From Periconia sp. R9002 (Eukaryota; Ascomycota; Dothideomycetes; Pleosporales; Periconiaceae), in contig JAMAHW010000006.1 of the NCBI GenBank assembly GCA_023627715.1, positions 744,001 through 808,000 on the forward strand: 64,000 nt of DNA. The letters are read 5' to 3'. The notes below the pieces were generated by a model. That model searched no databases. It was not told the DNA's origin and worked only from the letters and a program-made list of their open reading frames with translations. Positions 1 to 12,737 of the stretch are shown in pieces. A program made the position numbers and the translations under genes. Numbering within the stretch: the stretch's first letter is position 1; each line of letters opens with the position of its first letter.

Positions 1-452
1 CTCAACCCTTCCCTCAGGTCGGATTGAGAGAAAAAAATATTTCCGGTCAGCCCCCAACCAACCATCAGCGCTTGTTTAGCTAGCTAGCTAGCTAGAGACG
101 CTCATGCGAGTCGACGCATCCCGGTCGCTTTGCGTGTGGCGCCAAGGAGCAATACGGATGGGGCGTCTTCAGACTTTATTTGTGAGGTGTGGAGTGTGGA
201 GTGTGGAAGAAGGGCGGGCGTGTCTAAAACTCGAATGGTGCAATGTAGAGGAGGTGCATATAATCGCTTCGTAATAAGAGACTTGTCTAGTCTCATGGCT
301 TCGACGATATACCCAGCACCCATTAATCTGTTCGGCGAATGGGAATTCGTGAATGGTTTACATTTTTCTCTCTCTTTTTCCTTTTATTCTCGATAGTACA
401 TACGTGCTTCGTTTTCTTTGCCACTGACTGCCTGACTTCCTGAGGAAACGCC
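1..452. other. Upstream region of the HET-domain gene, no gene seen
   Basis: No supportable coding sequence. It holds a short (TAGC)n microsatellite at 77-95 and a TATA-like string near 256-264, about 190 bp before the proposed start of the HET gene. It presumably contains that gene's promoter. Confidence 0.5.
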
Positions 453-3415
453 ATGGTGGCTGCTCACATTCGTTTCCAAATGGAAGCTCCGGATCATAAC
501 GGCGTCGTTCAATCCACAGCAAGTCGACACTGCGAGTTCTTCCACTTTGATGAAGATGAGTTAGATACTTCTGAATTGCAGGTTCGCCTCATCAATCACG
601 ATACTACGCAACGTCTTTTATATGGTCAACACTCGCATCGTCATCATCCCCACAGTCTACCTACCGCTGGAACGTAGGTACAAAGTCATTTGTTGTCGAG
701 ACGCTCGTAGCCTGGCGTATCGAGATTCTAAACATGCATTGTGACCACCTTGGTTGGCTATAGCTAACTTTGTACCCGCGATCCAGGACCTCCTTAGCCG
801 TTAGGAATAGCGATATCAACAACAAAGACGACGATGTAGAAATACTCTTTTCCAACCTCAGTCGTATCGCTCCATCTGTGGCCAAGGAGTTCGTCACGAA
901 GCCTTCCAATCAACCATCCCTCCAATTCAAACTTATCTACGATTTCAACGATCTCCCGGGACACGAATCCAGTTACATTGCTATAAGCTACCCGTGGAAG
1001 AAGGCTAATCGGCAGATGCCACAGAAGATCATTAGTCCCGTGGGAGATCTTCCCTTTGGATGGGTACAAACGGTTGAGCAATTCCCCCTACCAACAAGCA
1101 AGGGTCTGTTTATGGGCGTGTTAAATGAGAGGGAGGAAGGAGAAGGACTGTGGTTCGATCAAGTGTGTATTGACCAGACAAAGGAGACGGAAAAGGCAGT
1201 CGCGATCGGAGCTATGGATAACATTTATCGAAACGCGAGGATGGTGGTGGTTGTGTTAGACGATGTCGCTGCTACGTGGGATGAGTTTGTCTTCTTGCAG
1301 AGGTACGTTCGACAGTACGATGTGTTTGCGGATTATGCACCGAACCGACAGCTCCGACAGTCGCAAAAAGGAGTGGAAACACCTGTGGAGCGCAACTTCT
1401 TAATTTGGTCGTTCGTGGAAAAGGTGCTGGATTCGACTTGGTTTGGTTCCGCGTGGTGCTATCATGAGATGAGCATGGGAAGGGACCACGTGTTTCTGGT
1501 TTCTTGTCCTGCTCCTGCTGTTGGCCCTTATGAAGGAGGAAGAGGGAGTGTTTGTACGGTGCTTCGGTTCACGGGACATTTCCTGGCGCATATGCTGCTA
1601 CTTGCTGGGGAAGTCACGTCTCTTGCTCCTTCGCGGCAGGCTCAGATCCAGTCTCTCCTTCACGTTTTTGGGACGGCACCACACCACAACGACTCTGATC
1701 TTATAAAACGCCACACATCGACAAAGTCAAACAGATCATTGCTAGTGTCGGACACCGTCTCGTTGGTGCCTGCAATCACAAAAGTCTTCCAACTCAAGGC
1801 AGGCGGTAATCCGCTACTGCCAGAGCACCTACGCAGGCTCGACGCCAACCGCGACAAGATCTCAATTGTTTTGAACATCTCCAATATTCCGTTAGCCCTC
1901 AAGCCAGCCATGTCTTTCCAACGACCCAGTCTCGAGGATGAAGCCTTCCGCTTGCTCCTTCTCGTCGGCCTAGGATCCCGCGATCCTCTCGCCCTCTGCA
2001 CAACGGGCCCGCCGCTCAAACTCCACGACGGTTCCGTGTCATGGCTAAGTCGACCATCTCCTCTCGATTTACGCTTTTCTTCCCACAGACCTTCTCAAAC
2101 TTCTCCACTACTCCCAAAACTCCCCGAATCCGAAGTTGGAAACATGATACATAGCTCCGATGGCCAGGCCGAGTATATCCAACTTGATTTCGTCTTCCTC
2201 GAGCGAACACCGCGTCACGACGCAAGCTTCACGTCACACTTGCAGCGCGCGCGCGACGTTATCATATGGTGCACCACATACGCTGTGCCAACCCGCCACA
2301 GACTTTGGAGTATCATCATCCCGTACGACGCACATACTCGCGACCAACAGGATCATCAATACGCACGCATCCCCGCCCTCCAAAACATCTTCATCCAAAC
2401 ACTAGCGTGTGCGTTTGAGTGCGGTTTAGAATGGTTGCTTGACGCTGCGACTCCTTTTTTTCAGCCATATCCTTACCCGTCGTCCGCCTTCCCCTTACTA
2501 TATTCACAGCAAGCAACATCCCAACAAACCCTAAACCTCCTCCCACCTTATATTCACAGTTTTTTGGCATCCCTCTTCATGCCCTCAATATCGTTCGCAG
2601 ACTTCATAACCCACGCAGACCGCACACAGATCATGCCGTCCTTGAGCACTCTCCTCTGCATCCTCGGAGACATGATAGCATGCGGTATACCATGGGCGTC
2701 TGGCGCGACGGAAGAAAGCCATGGGCCATTAGTCGTCACGCTACCTCCTCCAACTCCAACTCCATCCAGATCCTCACCCACCAGCATGACCAACTCCGCA
2801 CAGCAACAAAGACCAATGTATCCCACACATAACCGTACGCCTTCTCGACCCTGGATGCAGTTCCCTACAACGGCCCCTCTGCATTCTTCTTCAGCAAACC
2901 CTTCATTCCAACAGGCTGAGCCACCACCATATCCAACCACACTCGCGAAAACCCCCCAAAAAGCAATGCTCTTCGCACCCTACTCAACCACAAAAGTCCC
3001 ACTCTTCGCCATACCCAAAGCCCTCTCCTCATCCGACTACAAAACCCTCCCGAGGGTCTGGATACTCAACCCCAAGTCACAATTCACGCCTAATTATTAC
3101 TCGGCCGTGACTCCGCCACCTTCTGGTAATCCTTATTCTTCTGGGTTTGCGGGTGGGGTATCGTCTTTGAGTTTCGCCGCTGCCGACGCGGGGTCGAAGG
3201 GGTTTGGGGTAGGTGCTGGTCCGACGACGACGGGAGAGAAGGGGGTGGTGAGGTGGGTGTTGAGTGGTAAGAGCGTCTTGTTTGGCGGGAAGGGCATGGA
3301 AGGGGAGGTGGAGAGATTGGGGAGGAGTGGTGGTGTTGGTGGGAATGGGATAGGGAGTGAGGTTGGAGTGAGGCGGCACTGGGTTTTTGGGCCGGGGATG
3401 ATGGATGGTGGGTAA
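453..3415 (+). CDS. HET (heterokaryon incompatibility) domain protein
   Basis: Two exons, 453-673 and 787-3415, give 949 aa. The long second exon has no ATG near its open end, so an upstream exon is needed. A GTAGGT donor at 674, a CTAAC branch-like site near 764 and an AG acceptor at 785-786 join it in frame to the ATG at 453. The HET core is at about residues 137-233: a YIAISYPW block (family: Y-x-A-L-S-Y-x-W) and an LWFDQVCIDQ block, then an M-x-x-I-Y-x-x-A segment. In the family this domain triggers non-self recognition and cell death; which partner it has is unknown. The C-terminal half is Pro/Ser-rich then Gly-rich and matches no domain I know. The HET call is secure; the first exon is less so. 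Confidence 0.8.
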
Positions 3416-4375
3416 GTGAGTGAGTGAGTGGGGGAGGTTTGTATGTGTTTTTTTTTTCTATCTTTGTTTCTTTCTTTTCGTTAGATGACCTAGGGGGTTT
3501 TGTTGGATGAGGTTTATGAGGTTGGTTATGGGTTGGAGAGTATATGATATCCATTCCTTTTTTTTTCTTTTCTCTGTTGTTTAGTTCTTGGATTTGTTTC
3601 GCCGGCTTTACCGTTTAGGTGTGTAGATAGATTGGGGTTTAATAGACTGGATTAATTATCATTGAGTGAAGAAGAAGAGCGGGGATAGTGTGCCTTTTTT
3701 TCTTACTTTCTGGAGTTTATTCATGTGTACTGTTTCTTGCCCCTTTTTGTTGCCAAGGCCGCCCACCTTGTTTTTGTCACTGTTTTTGGGGTTTTTTTTT
3801 TGTTAGGCTGAACACCTTCTAACAGTTCATATTTTAAAAAAAAATTCATGTGCACTTCATTTCACTCATCCTTGCCGCCCCGTTCTGAGTTTGCTGGAGA
3901 GAGTCTCGATTACTCTTCGGAGCGATCGCTGCATTTGTTCAGGCGATGCGTGTATGTATGTATCTATTGTCGAATCCTGGGATGGAGTTGGACCATACCT
4001 ACATATATAAACACACGAGCTCCACGACCTAGATGCATATAAATCTACGAGCCACGTAGACATCACGCCTGTGCTCGAAAAAGCAAGTTGATTTCTAGTT
4101 TTTGACTGACTGTGGATGGAGGTAATGACTAACGCTTTCCCTCAAAATCTGACCAGAAAACAGTGCACGAATTATAACTTTGAATAACCACACATCATGG
4201 ATATAGCACACCCGTCGGTCCACTCCTACCATTCATGTACGATGAGTCAGTACGAGGAGGGAATGACACACTGGTGGATCATCACTTTTCGGACGGTGAG
4301 TGATTGAAAAGCAAGAAACAATGACACTATCATGCACGACTGCAAGTCACGCTATATTGTAAAATTAAGTCTCAT
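3416..4375. other. Convergent intergenic region between HET gene and SLY1
   Basis: About 960 bp between two converging genes. T-runs lie on the + strand after the HET stop (near 3447, 3556, 3696 and 3790), consistent with 3' untranslated and termination sequence. I see no gene here. Confidence 0.5.
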
Positions 4376-6723
4376 CTACAAGCCCTCCGTTCCCAGCCTT
4401 GACAGGTCGTTTTTGATGAAGTCGGTGGCCGAGAGAATGGCCGTGGATCCGTATATGACGCGTCGCTTCTGGCCAATGCCGGATGTACCGCCACCGCTGG
4501 TTCGCTTGGCCCACTCTTGCAGGTTGCCGTATTCACTGTGGGGGAACGTATGGTTAGTATTTGTAACAATTTGTGTATATGTTGGAATGAAAGGAACTTA
4601 CTCCATGCTACCACCGCCAACAGAGAAGACAATGGCTTCGGAGAAGGCTTGCCGGCGCTGTCCAAACGTCGCGTCGATACCCATTCGGTTGCCTTGCTGG
4701 CCACGTGCTTGGCTGGGTGGCGGGACCGTGCCGCGAGCGTTGGCGGACCGAGGGTCGAAGTAGAGATAGTCTTCTGTCTTGCTGATGGCGCTTGACGATG
4801 CGTTGGTGGGATCCATGATGGATTCGGTGACTTTGGTGAGTGTGAGATCTCGGTTAGCAGGCAGGAAATTCTTTACACCCTGAAGAAGCCCGTCGAAATT
4901 GGCACCGAGGCCAGCTTCTTTGAAGCGGTCAGTCACACGCGAACTGAGACTACTAAAGCCCCCGAAAAGCTGAGATGCAGGTTGAGAAGATTGTGTAGGC
5001 GCAGATGAGAGCATGGTCATCCGCGTGAGTTGTCGCACCGTGGCTACGTATTTGACGGAACTGGTGTCGGCGCCTGCGGCATCGAGGGCTTGCGTAAAAT
5101 TCTCCAAATCTGTTCGGCTCACTTCTGATTCGGTGGTCAAATACCTGCATAGTTTAGTCCTGTTCGAAGGCTGATTGAGGGCGTCTTTACCATTGTAGGA
5201 AAAGCCGCAGTTTGTCGAGAGGCTCTGTTCCCATGTCAGGGTTTTTGATTAGTTCGAGGATTTGCGTTTTGTTCTGCTTGGTTAATTCTTCTTCGATCTG
5301 GAAGTATTGGTCCAGTTTGCGATCTTGAAATTGGTCAGAAACATTCTACGGAGACTTCACTGGCGAACGATCACGAACCTTTGATTCCCTCCATCAAATT
5401 CTCAAGGATTTCCATGTGCATGGTGATGGTAGCTTTCCGCTCTCTCAACTCCGGGAGTAGCGCCATGGCTCCTTTCAAATGCGCCGCAAATTGGCTGGTA
5501 TCGCCCGATATATCGTCTATTGAAGATGTACCCGTCTTCTTTGTGACATCATTGGCATCTTCTTGGTATTTGTTCCACTCCTGAGAGACATCCTCGGCGA
5601 CCTGGGGAAATGGAAGTGATGCATTCCGCAACCAAAAGTAATCGGAGGCTGTCAGATCAAAGGTTTGTTTCTTGGTGCCCTTCTCAGGATGCTCTTTACT
5701 GATTGGGACGGTCATGGTAATCTTGTTGAGGTTCATATCCAAGACGTCGTATATGAGCGATTGGTAGATCCAGCTGTGGCTAAGCATAGCAGTTAAATCT
5801 ACGTTTCGATCTACAAGGATGAGAACCGGCCGTGAGCTTGTGTTGGAGGTCGACTTTTGATCGCCCGAGAAAAGATTTGTTTTGGAATTCAGGATGTGAT
5901 CCCTCAGCTTGCGATCCAGTTTTGCCGCCACACTTTCCGCGGGACCGCCCTTCTCGCTACGTATGATGGGCATCGTACCCAAGGTAACCACAACCGAGAA
6001 GAGTCCCGAGACAATCCGATCAATGGTCTCATCCAGCTCTTGGTCTGTTATCTTGTTGCTATTCAGGGTGCCGTATGCGCCTTTCATTCCGAGCGAGAAT
6101 AGATCGGGCTCAGAAACGATGAAGTTCAGGTATTGATCGTATATTTGCGCAATGTGCTCAGTAGTCCCTGATGTCACTGTCTGCTGTGCAAAATCCTCTA
6201 GCTGGAGCCTGGGTATGGAGGATATGAAGTTGATGTAAGCGGGGGAGTAGAGGTTCCGGGACAAGTCGCTCGTAATAATCTGGAGGTTTGCGGCGGTGGG
6301 TTCTATGAGATAGATGACAGGTACCTGCTCAATCAGATTTGAAATGCTCATAGTAGCTAGGCGCGGCGTGTTCATCTCACATCGGGTATCATGTGCCTGG
6401 TTGTGTTGATGGGCAAGTATATGGTCACTCCCCACGCGCGCAGGTCGTTCACCCTGAGTACCGATGACACAACATCTCTCGAGAAGTCGTCAAAGACTAG
6501 GACCTTCCATATAGGTTCGCCAGTTTCGGATAGAATAGGTGCGTTTGCGGGCTGTACGGCGGTATTCGCATCTTCAGTGTCGGAAGGTTGCTTGGGAGCG
6601 TTCAGGTTGAGGATGCGCTGGATGGAGGCTGGAAGAAGGATTGATTAGCAATTGCAGTGACCAGGTACGGATCATGATGTGTGCAGGTAGCGTACCTATC
6701 TGGCGATCTCGAAGCGTGGCCAT
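4376..6723 (-). CDS. SLY1: SLY1, Sec1/Munc18-family protein of ER-Golgi SNARE fusion
   Basis: Six exons on the minus strand (6723-6696, 6628-6381, 6324-5379, 5323-5191, 5144-4602, 4535-4376) join in frame to 685 aa, the usual SLY1 size. The start reads MATLRDRQIASIQRIL, as in fungal SLY1; WKVLVFDD, GVTIYLPI, VPVIYLIEPTAANLQ and PVLILVDRNVDLTAMLSHSW follow in family order. The C-terminus carries DEYGNLQEWAKR and RRVIYGSTAI. All five introns are GT-AG and 45-75 bp long. SLY1 binds the syntaxin Sed5 and assembles or protects SNARE complexes in ER-Golgi and intra-Golgi transport, acting on the cytosolic face. It is an essential housekeeping gene and looks intact. It ends facing the HET gene and starts head-to-head with the PNUTS-like gene. 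Confidence 0.96.
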
Positions 6724-8019
6724 GGTGTTGTGTGTTTGGCTTGCGCCGCCTGTTACAGGCTACTGCTTCGTCATGCGCAAGTGAATCGTGGTTCAAGTGA
6801 CGGAGAGAGGGACAGAGGGATGGCTGGACAAAGGCAATGGCGATGGCACAACAAATTCGAATTCTAGCGTGTCGAGTATGATGCTGTCTAAGAGGAGTGG
6901 ATAAGCCGTAAAGCCTTGATTTTTGCTTTTGCTGTGCTTTTCTTTGGACATGTCATCCAGGCACCCCTCGTCCCTCAATGTGTTCACTGAGAGCTTCGCG
7001 CGGTCGCGCTTGCTAGCGAGCCGTGTTTGGCTTAGCGCAAACGGGGTCGCTTACGTGATGAGTTCCATGCCCATTCCCAGTCAGCCCATTGCCCGCCTCC
7101 TCCCTCCTCCCTTTCCTCCTCCACTCTCTTCAACCCCATCACGATCCCATCACCACCCCTTCTTGTTCCCCATCCACTCTCTTCATGCCACTCTTCAGTG
7201 ACTTCTAGCCCGTTAAAAAAGGGCGTCTGATTAAATTAGACTTTCTTCTCGGGCCTCACTGTGGGAGGTTTGCGTTCAGCGAGTGGCGCGTTTGCAGCAG
7301 ACTGGTGCTTGTTGCGAGGAGTGTGCGAGAGCGAGAGGGCAGAAGTGACTGACGCTCACGCAACCTGCTACTAATTGCAGCTCTCTCGACCCTCGTTCGA
7401 CTCTACATACAGAGAGGGTCGTCCACAGAACAGTTTGTCCTAGGCGTAAAGGCACTCGTGCAGGCTGCGGCGACGTTGTGTGCGTGTTTCTGGCTGTGTG
7501 TGTGGCAACGTCGAGTGACAGACGGCGCATCGCCAGCATCTTCGCTCGCTATAGCCCAAAGGCCCTTGTGCCGCTCTATTTAATCCTAAAAGCTACCTAC
7601 GGTTTCGTGGACAGCGAGCGGGTCACGGCAGTGGGGGGCAAGGCAGTCAAAGTCAGTCAGTCGGTCCTCCGTCAGCGCTGCTGCTGCTGAGCGAGGGACT
7701 CTGCATACATACGAACTCTCTCACACGGCGCTCCCACTTCAGATTCAATCAATCAACGCTTTTGCCACTCCTTTCGGAAATATTACCGGCCTTTTTTCTT
7801 TTCCAAGTCGTCACAGTGCCCGAACATCCGGACTTTTCTCCTCCACCCCTGTGACTTGGCGTCAGTCCCTTTTCAGCCTAGTGCTCATTGCGTTTGCTGT
7901 TTAAACCTTACCGTCTGCCGGATCGGAGCCTTGCCGTCTCACGGCAGCCTCAGCCAATCACAGGCCCTCACCACCCACACCTCTAATCGGTAAGCCGTGA
8001 ACTTGAACCTTGGTGCATC
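6724..8019. other. Divergent promoter region, SLY1 / PNUTS-like gene
   Basis: About 1.3 kb between the two start codons. It holds a pyrimidine-rich tract at about 7085-7200 (CCTCC repeats) and short GTCAGTCAGTCGG-type repeats near 7645-7670, typical of fungal 5' leaders. Several short reading frames occur, but none has supporting features. Confidence 0.45.
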
Positions 8020-11000
8020 ATGGGTCCCAGTCACGTGCCAAGTGAACATATGCCCCTTCAAGGCCAGGACATATACTCCAACCCTGCCTATGAAAACCTC
8101 TATCCTGCCGGCGACCAGTTTGCTGCTCAGCCGTGGAGCAATAATGCTCACCTCACCCATGGCCATGGCCATGCTGGCTTGATTCAAAACTCGAATCCCC
8201 AAGGCTGGCACGCCAACACTTTTCTCCAACAATCTCAACCTCAATCTCAACCTCCGCCACAACAGCAGCAGCCACAACAACAACTACAACAGCAACAACA
8301 ACAACCTCGACCTCAGCCCCAATCCCAATCACAGCCTTATAATTCCATGAATCAGTCCTATCCAGCACCAGCACATGGCCAGACCATCCGGACTGCATCC
8401 CCTTACCAGTATGGGCAATTCGATAGTCGCAGCACACTCGTCAATTACGGGCATAATGGAAACATTGACCCTTCTCTGGGTGTCGACGCCAATCTATTGC
8501 GTCAGCAGCAGCGCTCGCCTTATACAGTGGGGGCACAAAATCCTCCACCTCAAGCACAGTCTAGCACAGTAGCTCCACAAGCTCTCCAACACAATCTTGC
8601 CGTACAGGCACCGCAAACAACTGGCTCACCTTATCAGGTAAGTTTTTGTTCAATTTCTACATGACATGTTTCCAATCTAATACATTCGTAGATCCCGAAG
8701 CCCGCTACTCCCAAGGCTACGCCAGAATTATATCCGGCTCAACGACCTGTGCAAGCCACATTTTCCAAACCACCCAAGAACCCCGAATACGAATTGCCAA
8801 AGGGTAGGAAATCAGGTGCATTTGTGCTTTTTGATCAGTCTGCTGTGGCAAAAGCCTCTAAATCCACCCCTTTAAACAAATTCGTGACACTTGGCTCAGA
8901 GCCATTTTATCTCCCATCAAATAGAAGTAAGCCATTATGTCAAATCATAGATAAAGTGTGTAAAATCCTAACAATGCGTAGCCACTCTCCCGTTATATAC
9001 CCCTCGTCAGTCGGTGAAGGATCTGAGGAAGGCGGGTGCCGATAATAAAAAGCTACTTGCCAAGAAACTGCCGGCGAAAACACTATCTTCTGGCAGAACC
9101 CTCCAGCGAGATATCAGTGACAGTGAAAGCTTTGATGATTCTTCCGACGAAAGTGAGTATAGCAGTGATGAGGAGGATGAACCCTCTCCGCTGCCGAGCT
9201 CTCGGCCAGAAGATACAAATGAAGCTGCTCGGTATGATGTCATCAAAGCCACCTGGTTTCCTCGCAACTCGCGACCAAGTTCAGAGAAGATCAAGGCTAG
9301 TTTGCGGGACTTTTGGGAGATTTGCAACACCATTCAGAAACGGTGGCGAAATGATAGTAAGGCAGTCACGGAAGCGGAGGAGCAGAAGAAGAAGTATGAG
9401 CTTCCGGAGCTCAAGAAACGGGTTGCTGGTCAGAGAGCCCTTCTCCAAACTACGCTTAGATCTGCACTAGATCACGCGCACCCTGACGTGCTTTATCATG
9501 TTGGACAAGTGAAGCCTTTCCTCTATTTATGCTATCAGTTCCTTGCAAATCGATTCAAAATGCAGGATTACGATGGGGAATTGCCGGCTGCCATCTATGA
9601 GGTTTTGGCCAAGTGTGTAGGGACGTTGAGCACTGAGTTACTTGAGGAAACGAAAGTGATCAAAGCACTTGTCTCCATGAGGAAAAATGCAAACGAGAAA
9701 CATAAAAGTCTTATTCAGGACATTATCAACGGCGCTGCCGCGGGCTCTAAGAAAGCCAAAGTAAGCTCTCCACCTGCAACTGAGTCCGCTGCGGAGTCAA
9801 AGGCGCCGAAACGACCAGCAGCACCACAGGCCAATGTACCTGGCACTCCCAAAAAGTTGAAGTCTACAGAGCCGGTGGCGAACGGCGAGAAGAAACCAAA
9901 CACGAGCACGACGACGACCAAGAGTGCAACAAGTGCAACATCACAACAAAAGCGCACAGGGGAGAAGGTTGTGCCCGCACCCGCCAAACCTCGAGGTACC
10001 CAAGTCATCAATAAGCCATCCACACTCTTTGCCTCTTTGAGTGCTGCTAGCAAGAAGCCGGCAACAACCCCCACAGCATCTTCCACCGCAAAGACTTCTG
10101 TGAAAGCCACGAGTTCGGCCTCGAAAGATAAGAAACCAGCCCCGACACCAGCCGCCAAGCCCGCATTCTCCTTCGCTGAGACCATGGCTCAGCTACTGAA
10201 GCCCAAAGAGGAGGAACCTGCTGCGCCTGCAAAGTCGGAGAAGAAGCTTCCACCGGAAACACCAGAAGAAAAAGAGAAACGCCTGCGCAAGGAGGCTCGC
10301 CGTCATTTGCGTGTAACTTTCCGACCCGATGCATCACTTGTCGCCATTCGTTATTTTCATCACGACCCAGAGGAGGAGTCTGGTCACGATGAGAACTTTG
10401 TGCGAGATGCTGGTGACATCGGAGGTGAAGGTCGCATGTTCAAACAGCATAAAGAAATGATGGATGACGATGACGATGACGATTTGGAAATGGACTATCA
10501 GACTTGGCAAGAGCCCACTGAAGTCGACTTCAGTCGGATTGAACCGGAAGAGCGCAAGCGGAATTATGCGCCTTACGGTGGTGGTGAAAGTATGCCCACT
10601 TGCCCTGAAAAAGAAGCCAACATACAGCAGGAGGCTGTAACACTAATGGTATTCTACGCCCACCCTTCCGATATCCCGTCCTCTCCACGCGAACCGTTGG
10701 AACAGCAAACCCGGCCTTCGCCGTCTGCACCCGTCTCCCAATTTGGTCAACCACCCGAGTGGGTTTTGCAGAGGGCACCCGTTTCCGCACCAGTGCCCGC
10801 ATTACCCGACTTGAGTAGCCTAGAAAGCGTAATCAAACAGCTCTCTACAACTGCAGCTTCACAACATACAGACCAACACAGTTACACGACACCTCTCATG
10901 ACTTCCATTTCAGCACCAGCTGCTCCAGTCTCCGTACCTACTCCTGCTGCTCCTGTACCGCCTGTCCCCGACCTTGCGGCAATTCTTAGCGCCCTTGGCC

Positions 11001-11440
11001 AAGGGCAAGCTCAAGCTCCTACACAGCCTCAGGTCACTTTTGCTCCTCCTCAGCAACCTGCGGCGGCGGCGGCACCCGCACTGGATCTTAACGCAATCAT
11101 GGCTGCCGTGTCTGCAGGTAATCCTGCATTCACGCAGATGCCGCCTCCTCCAACAGGCTGGGCAGGCGTTCCCGGCTTTCCCCTCCCGCAAACCGATGGA
11201 AGTGCTGCCTATCAGACACAAGGCCAGCATCAGCCTCAACAGGCCCAACATACACGCAATGGGCACAAGCGACTGCGTGAAGATGGCGTCGACAACGACC
11301 GAGACCATAACCCCAACAAGAAAAACAAATTTGCAGGTTTCAATCCCAAACGGCACAAGGTTGTGCCCTGCAGGTTCTTTTCAAAGGGTTTGTGTAACAA
11401 AGGCGACGATTGCACCTATATTCACGATACCAATGCGTGA
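8020..11440 (+). CDS. PNUTS-like nuclear protein (TFIIS-N-like domain, RVTF motif, CCCH zinc finger)
   Basis: Three exons (8020-8637, 8692-8926, 8982-11440) join in frame to 1103 aa. The N-terminus is Gln/Pro-rich (polyQ near residues 70-100). Residues about 385-535 resemble a TFIIS N-terminal/LW helical bundle. An acidic, Ser-rich stretch precedes it and a Lys/Ala/Thr-rich linker follows. Residues 728-731 read RVTF, a textbook RVxF docking motif for PP1 phosphatase, followed by a conserved HDPEEE segment. The last 25 residues contain one C-x7-C-x5-C-x3-H finger. Metazoan PNUTS (PPP1R10) has the same order and targets PP1 to RNA polymerase II termination. That this is its fungal counterpart is inference from layout and motif; a generic CCCH protein is the alternative. 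Confidence 0.68.
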
Positions 11441-12737
11441 GGGCCATCTTCGGGCTCAGTTTGCACGCTGGGCGCATTTTCTGCGGTATACCAAACGACA
11501 GCAAGAGACGTCCGATTGTGACCTTGTACAATATCCGTGGGATGGCGCGTTTTTCTTTCGTTTCTTTTTCTTTGACCACTTCCATCTTCAAAAGGAACAT
11601 ATCATGCATATCTGGCGGGGCATTCTTCATTTTCTGTTTTATCATCAGGATAGCCGCATTACATGGCATCCTGCAGCATCAGCGTGGCGCCGGGACGGTT
11701 GCTTTTTTTTCTCTACTTTGCTTCAATATTCGTTCTTCCCCTTGAGGGGAATGGGGCATGGCATCACTGGGTTTGAAGGCAAGGAAGCGGGGGGCAGGCG
11801 CGGGAGGTATTCCGCGCATTATAGGAATTCACCTCATTAGTTAGGCAAATACCAAATATATTAATCCTTCAAACAATCAGGAACGTTTTTTGCTTTGTGT
11901 CGCGTCAGTGATGGGTTGGTTGGCTAGCAGGGGTCACCAGTGCAAATCAATTTATTCTTCCATGGTTTTTTTTCTTGTGATTGAAGAGAAAGTGAAGATG
12001 GATGCATGCATACATGTGCATGCATGCGACGGATGTACCTAGTTAGGGACATAAACATCCATGGTTCCAGATGGCAATTCAATCAATAGCAATTGAAATG
12101 TTTGATAGAGGGACATCACGTGTTTTGCAGGATTGATGCATGTGGCCTGGGAGCATTCAAATGTTGATGGCTCTTTTTTGAATGTGGCGACTCATGGATG
12201 ATTTGGGTGGGCACCATACATACATATGCACATTGCATTTGCATGTGCATTGCATGTGTCTTTGTTTGTTTGGCATGGCATCAATGGCATGGCATGGGTG
12301 GAGAGAGGTGGGGAGAGAGAGGAGGGAGGGGTCTAGTGGGTGGCGGAAAGGAAGCTGGCAGCAGCAGCAGCAGCAGACGTGTCGCGTCGAGCGAGTTCGT
12401 TACGTACCTAGTTAGTAATAATAACTAGATATGTACTTATGTAGGTAGGTAACTGCATTCAACATGACAATAGGTAGAATATTGCATTCCTCATCAACCA
12501 ATCTCTATTATCTATCGGGTTAGTGCCATTCGTTGGGTGTGCGGAAGCGCTCAGACCTCAACAGGGTTGAGCATTTGTACTTGTTACAGCAATCCAGCGC
12601 AGCCTGGTTGATAATTCTAGACGTCGGAATTTGCCGCCCTTCCACATCATTTTCTCAGCGAGTCATCAACACTTCACCTCCCGACCGACCAGCCCTTGCG
12701 CCGACTTCATCGCCCTTTTCAACTCAACGACACAATC
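11441..12737. other. Intergenic region before the Btz-domain gene
   Basis: No gene seen. It is rich in TGCATG/CATGCA-type strings (clusters at about 12001-12030 and 12215-12265) and purine-rich around 12298-12335. These probably lie in the Btz gene's promoter and leader. Confidence 0.4.
12358..12376. repeat. (GCA)6 microsatellite
   Basis: Six GCA units in a row, about 360 bp upstream of the Btz-domain start codon, in a non-coding context. Confidence 0.85.
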
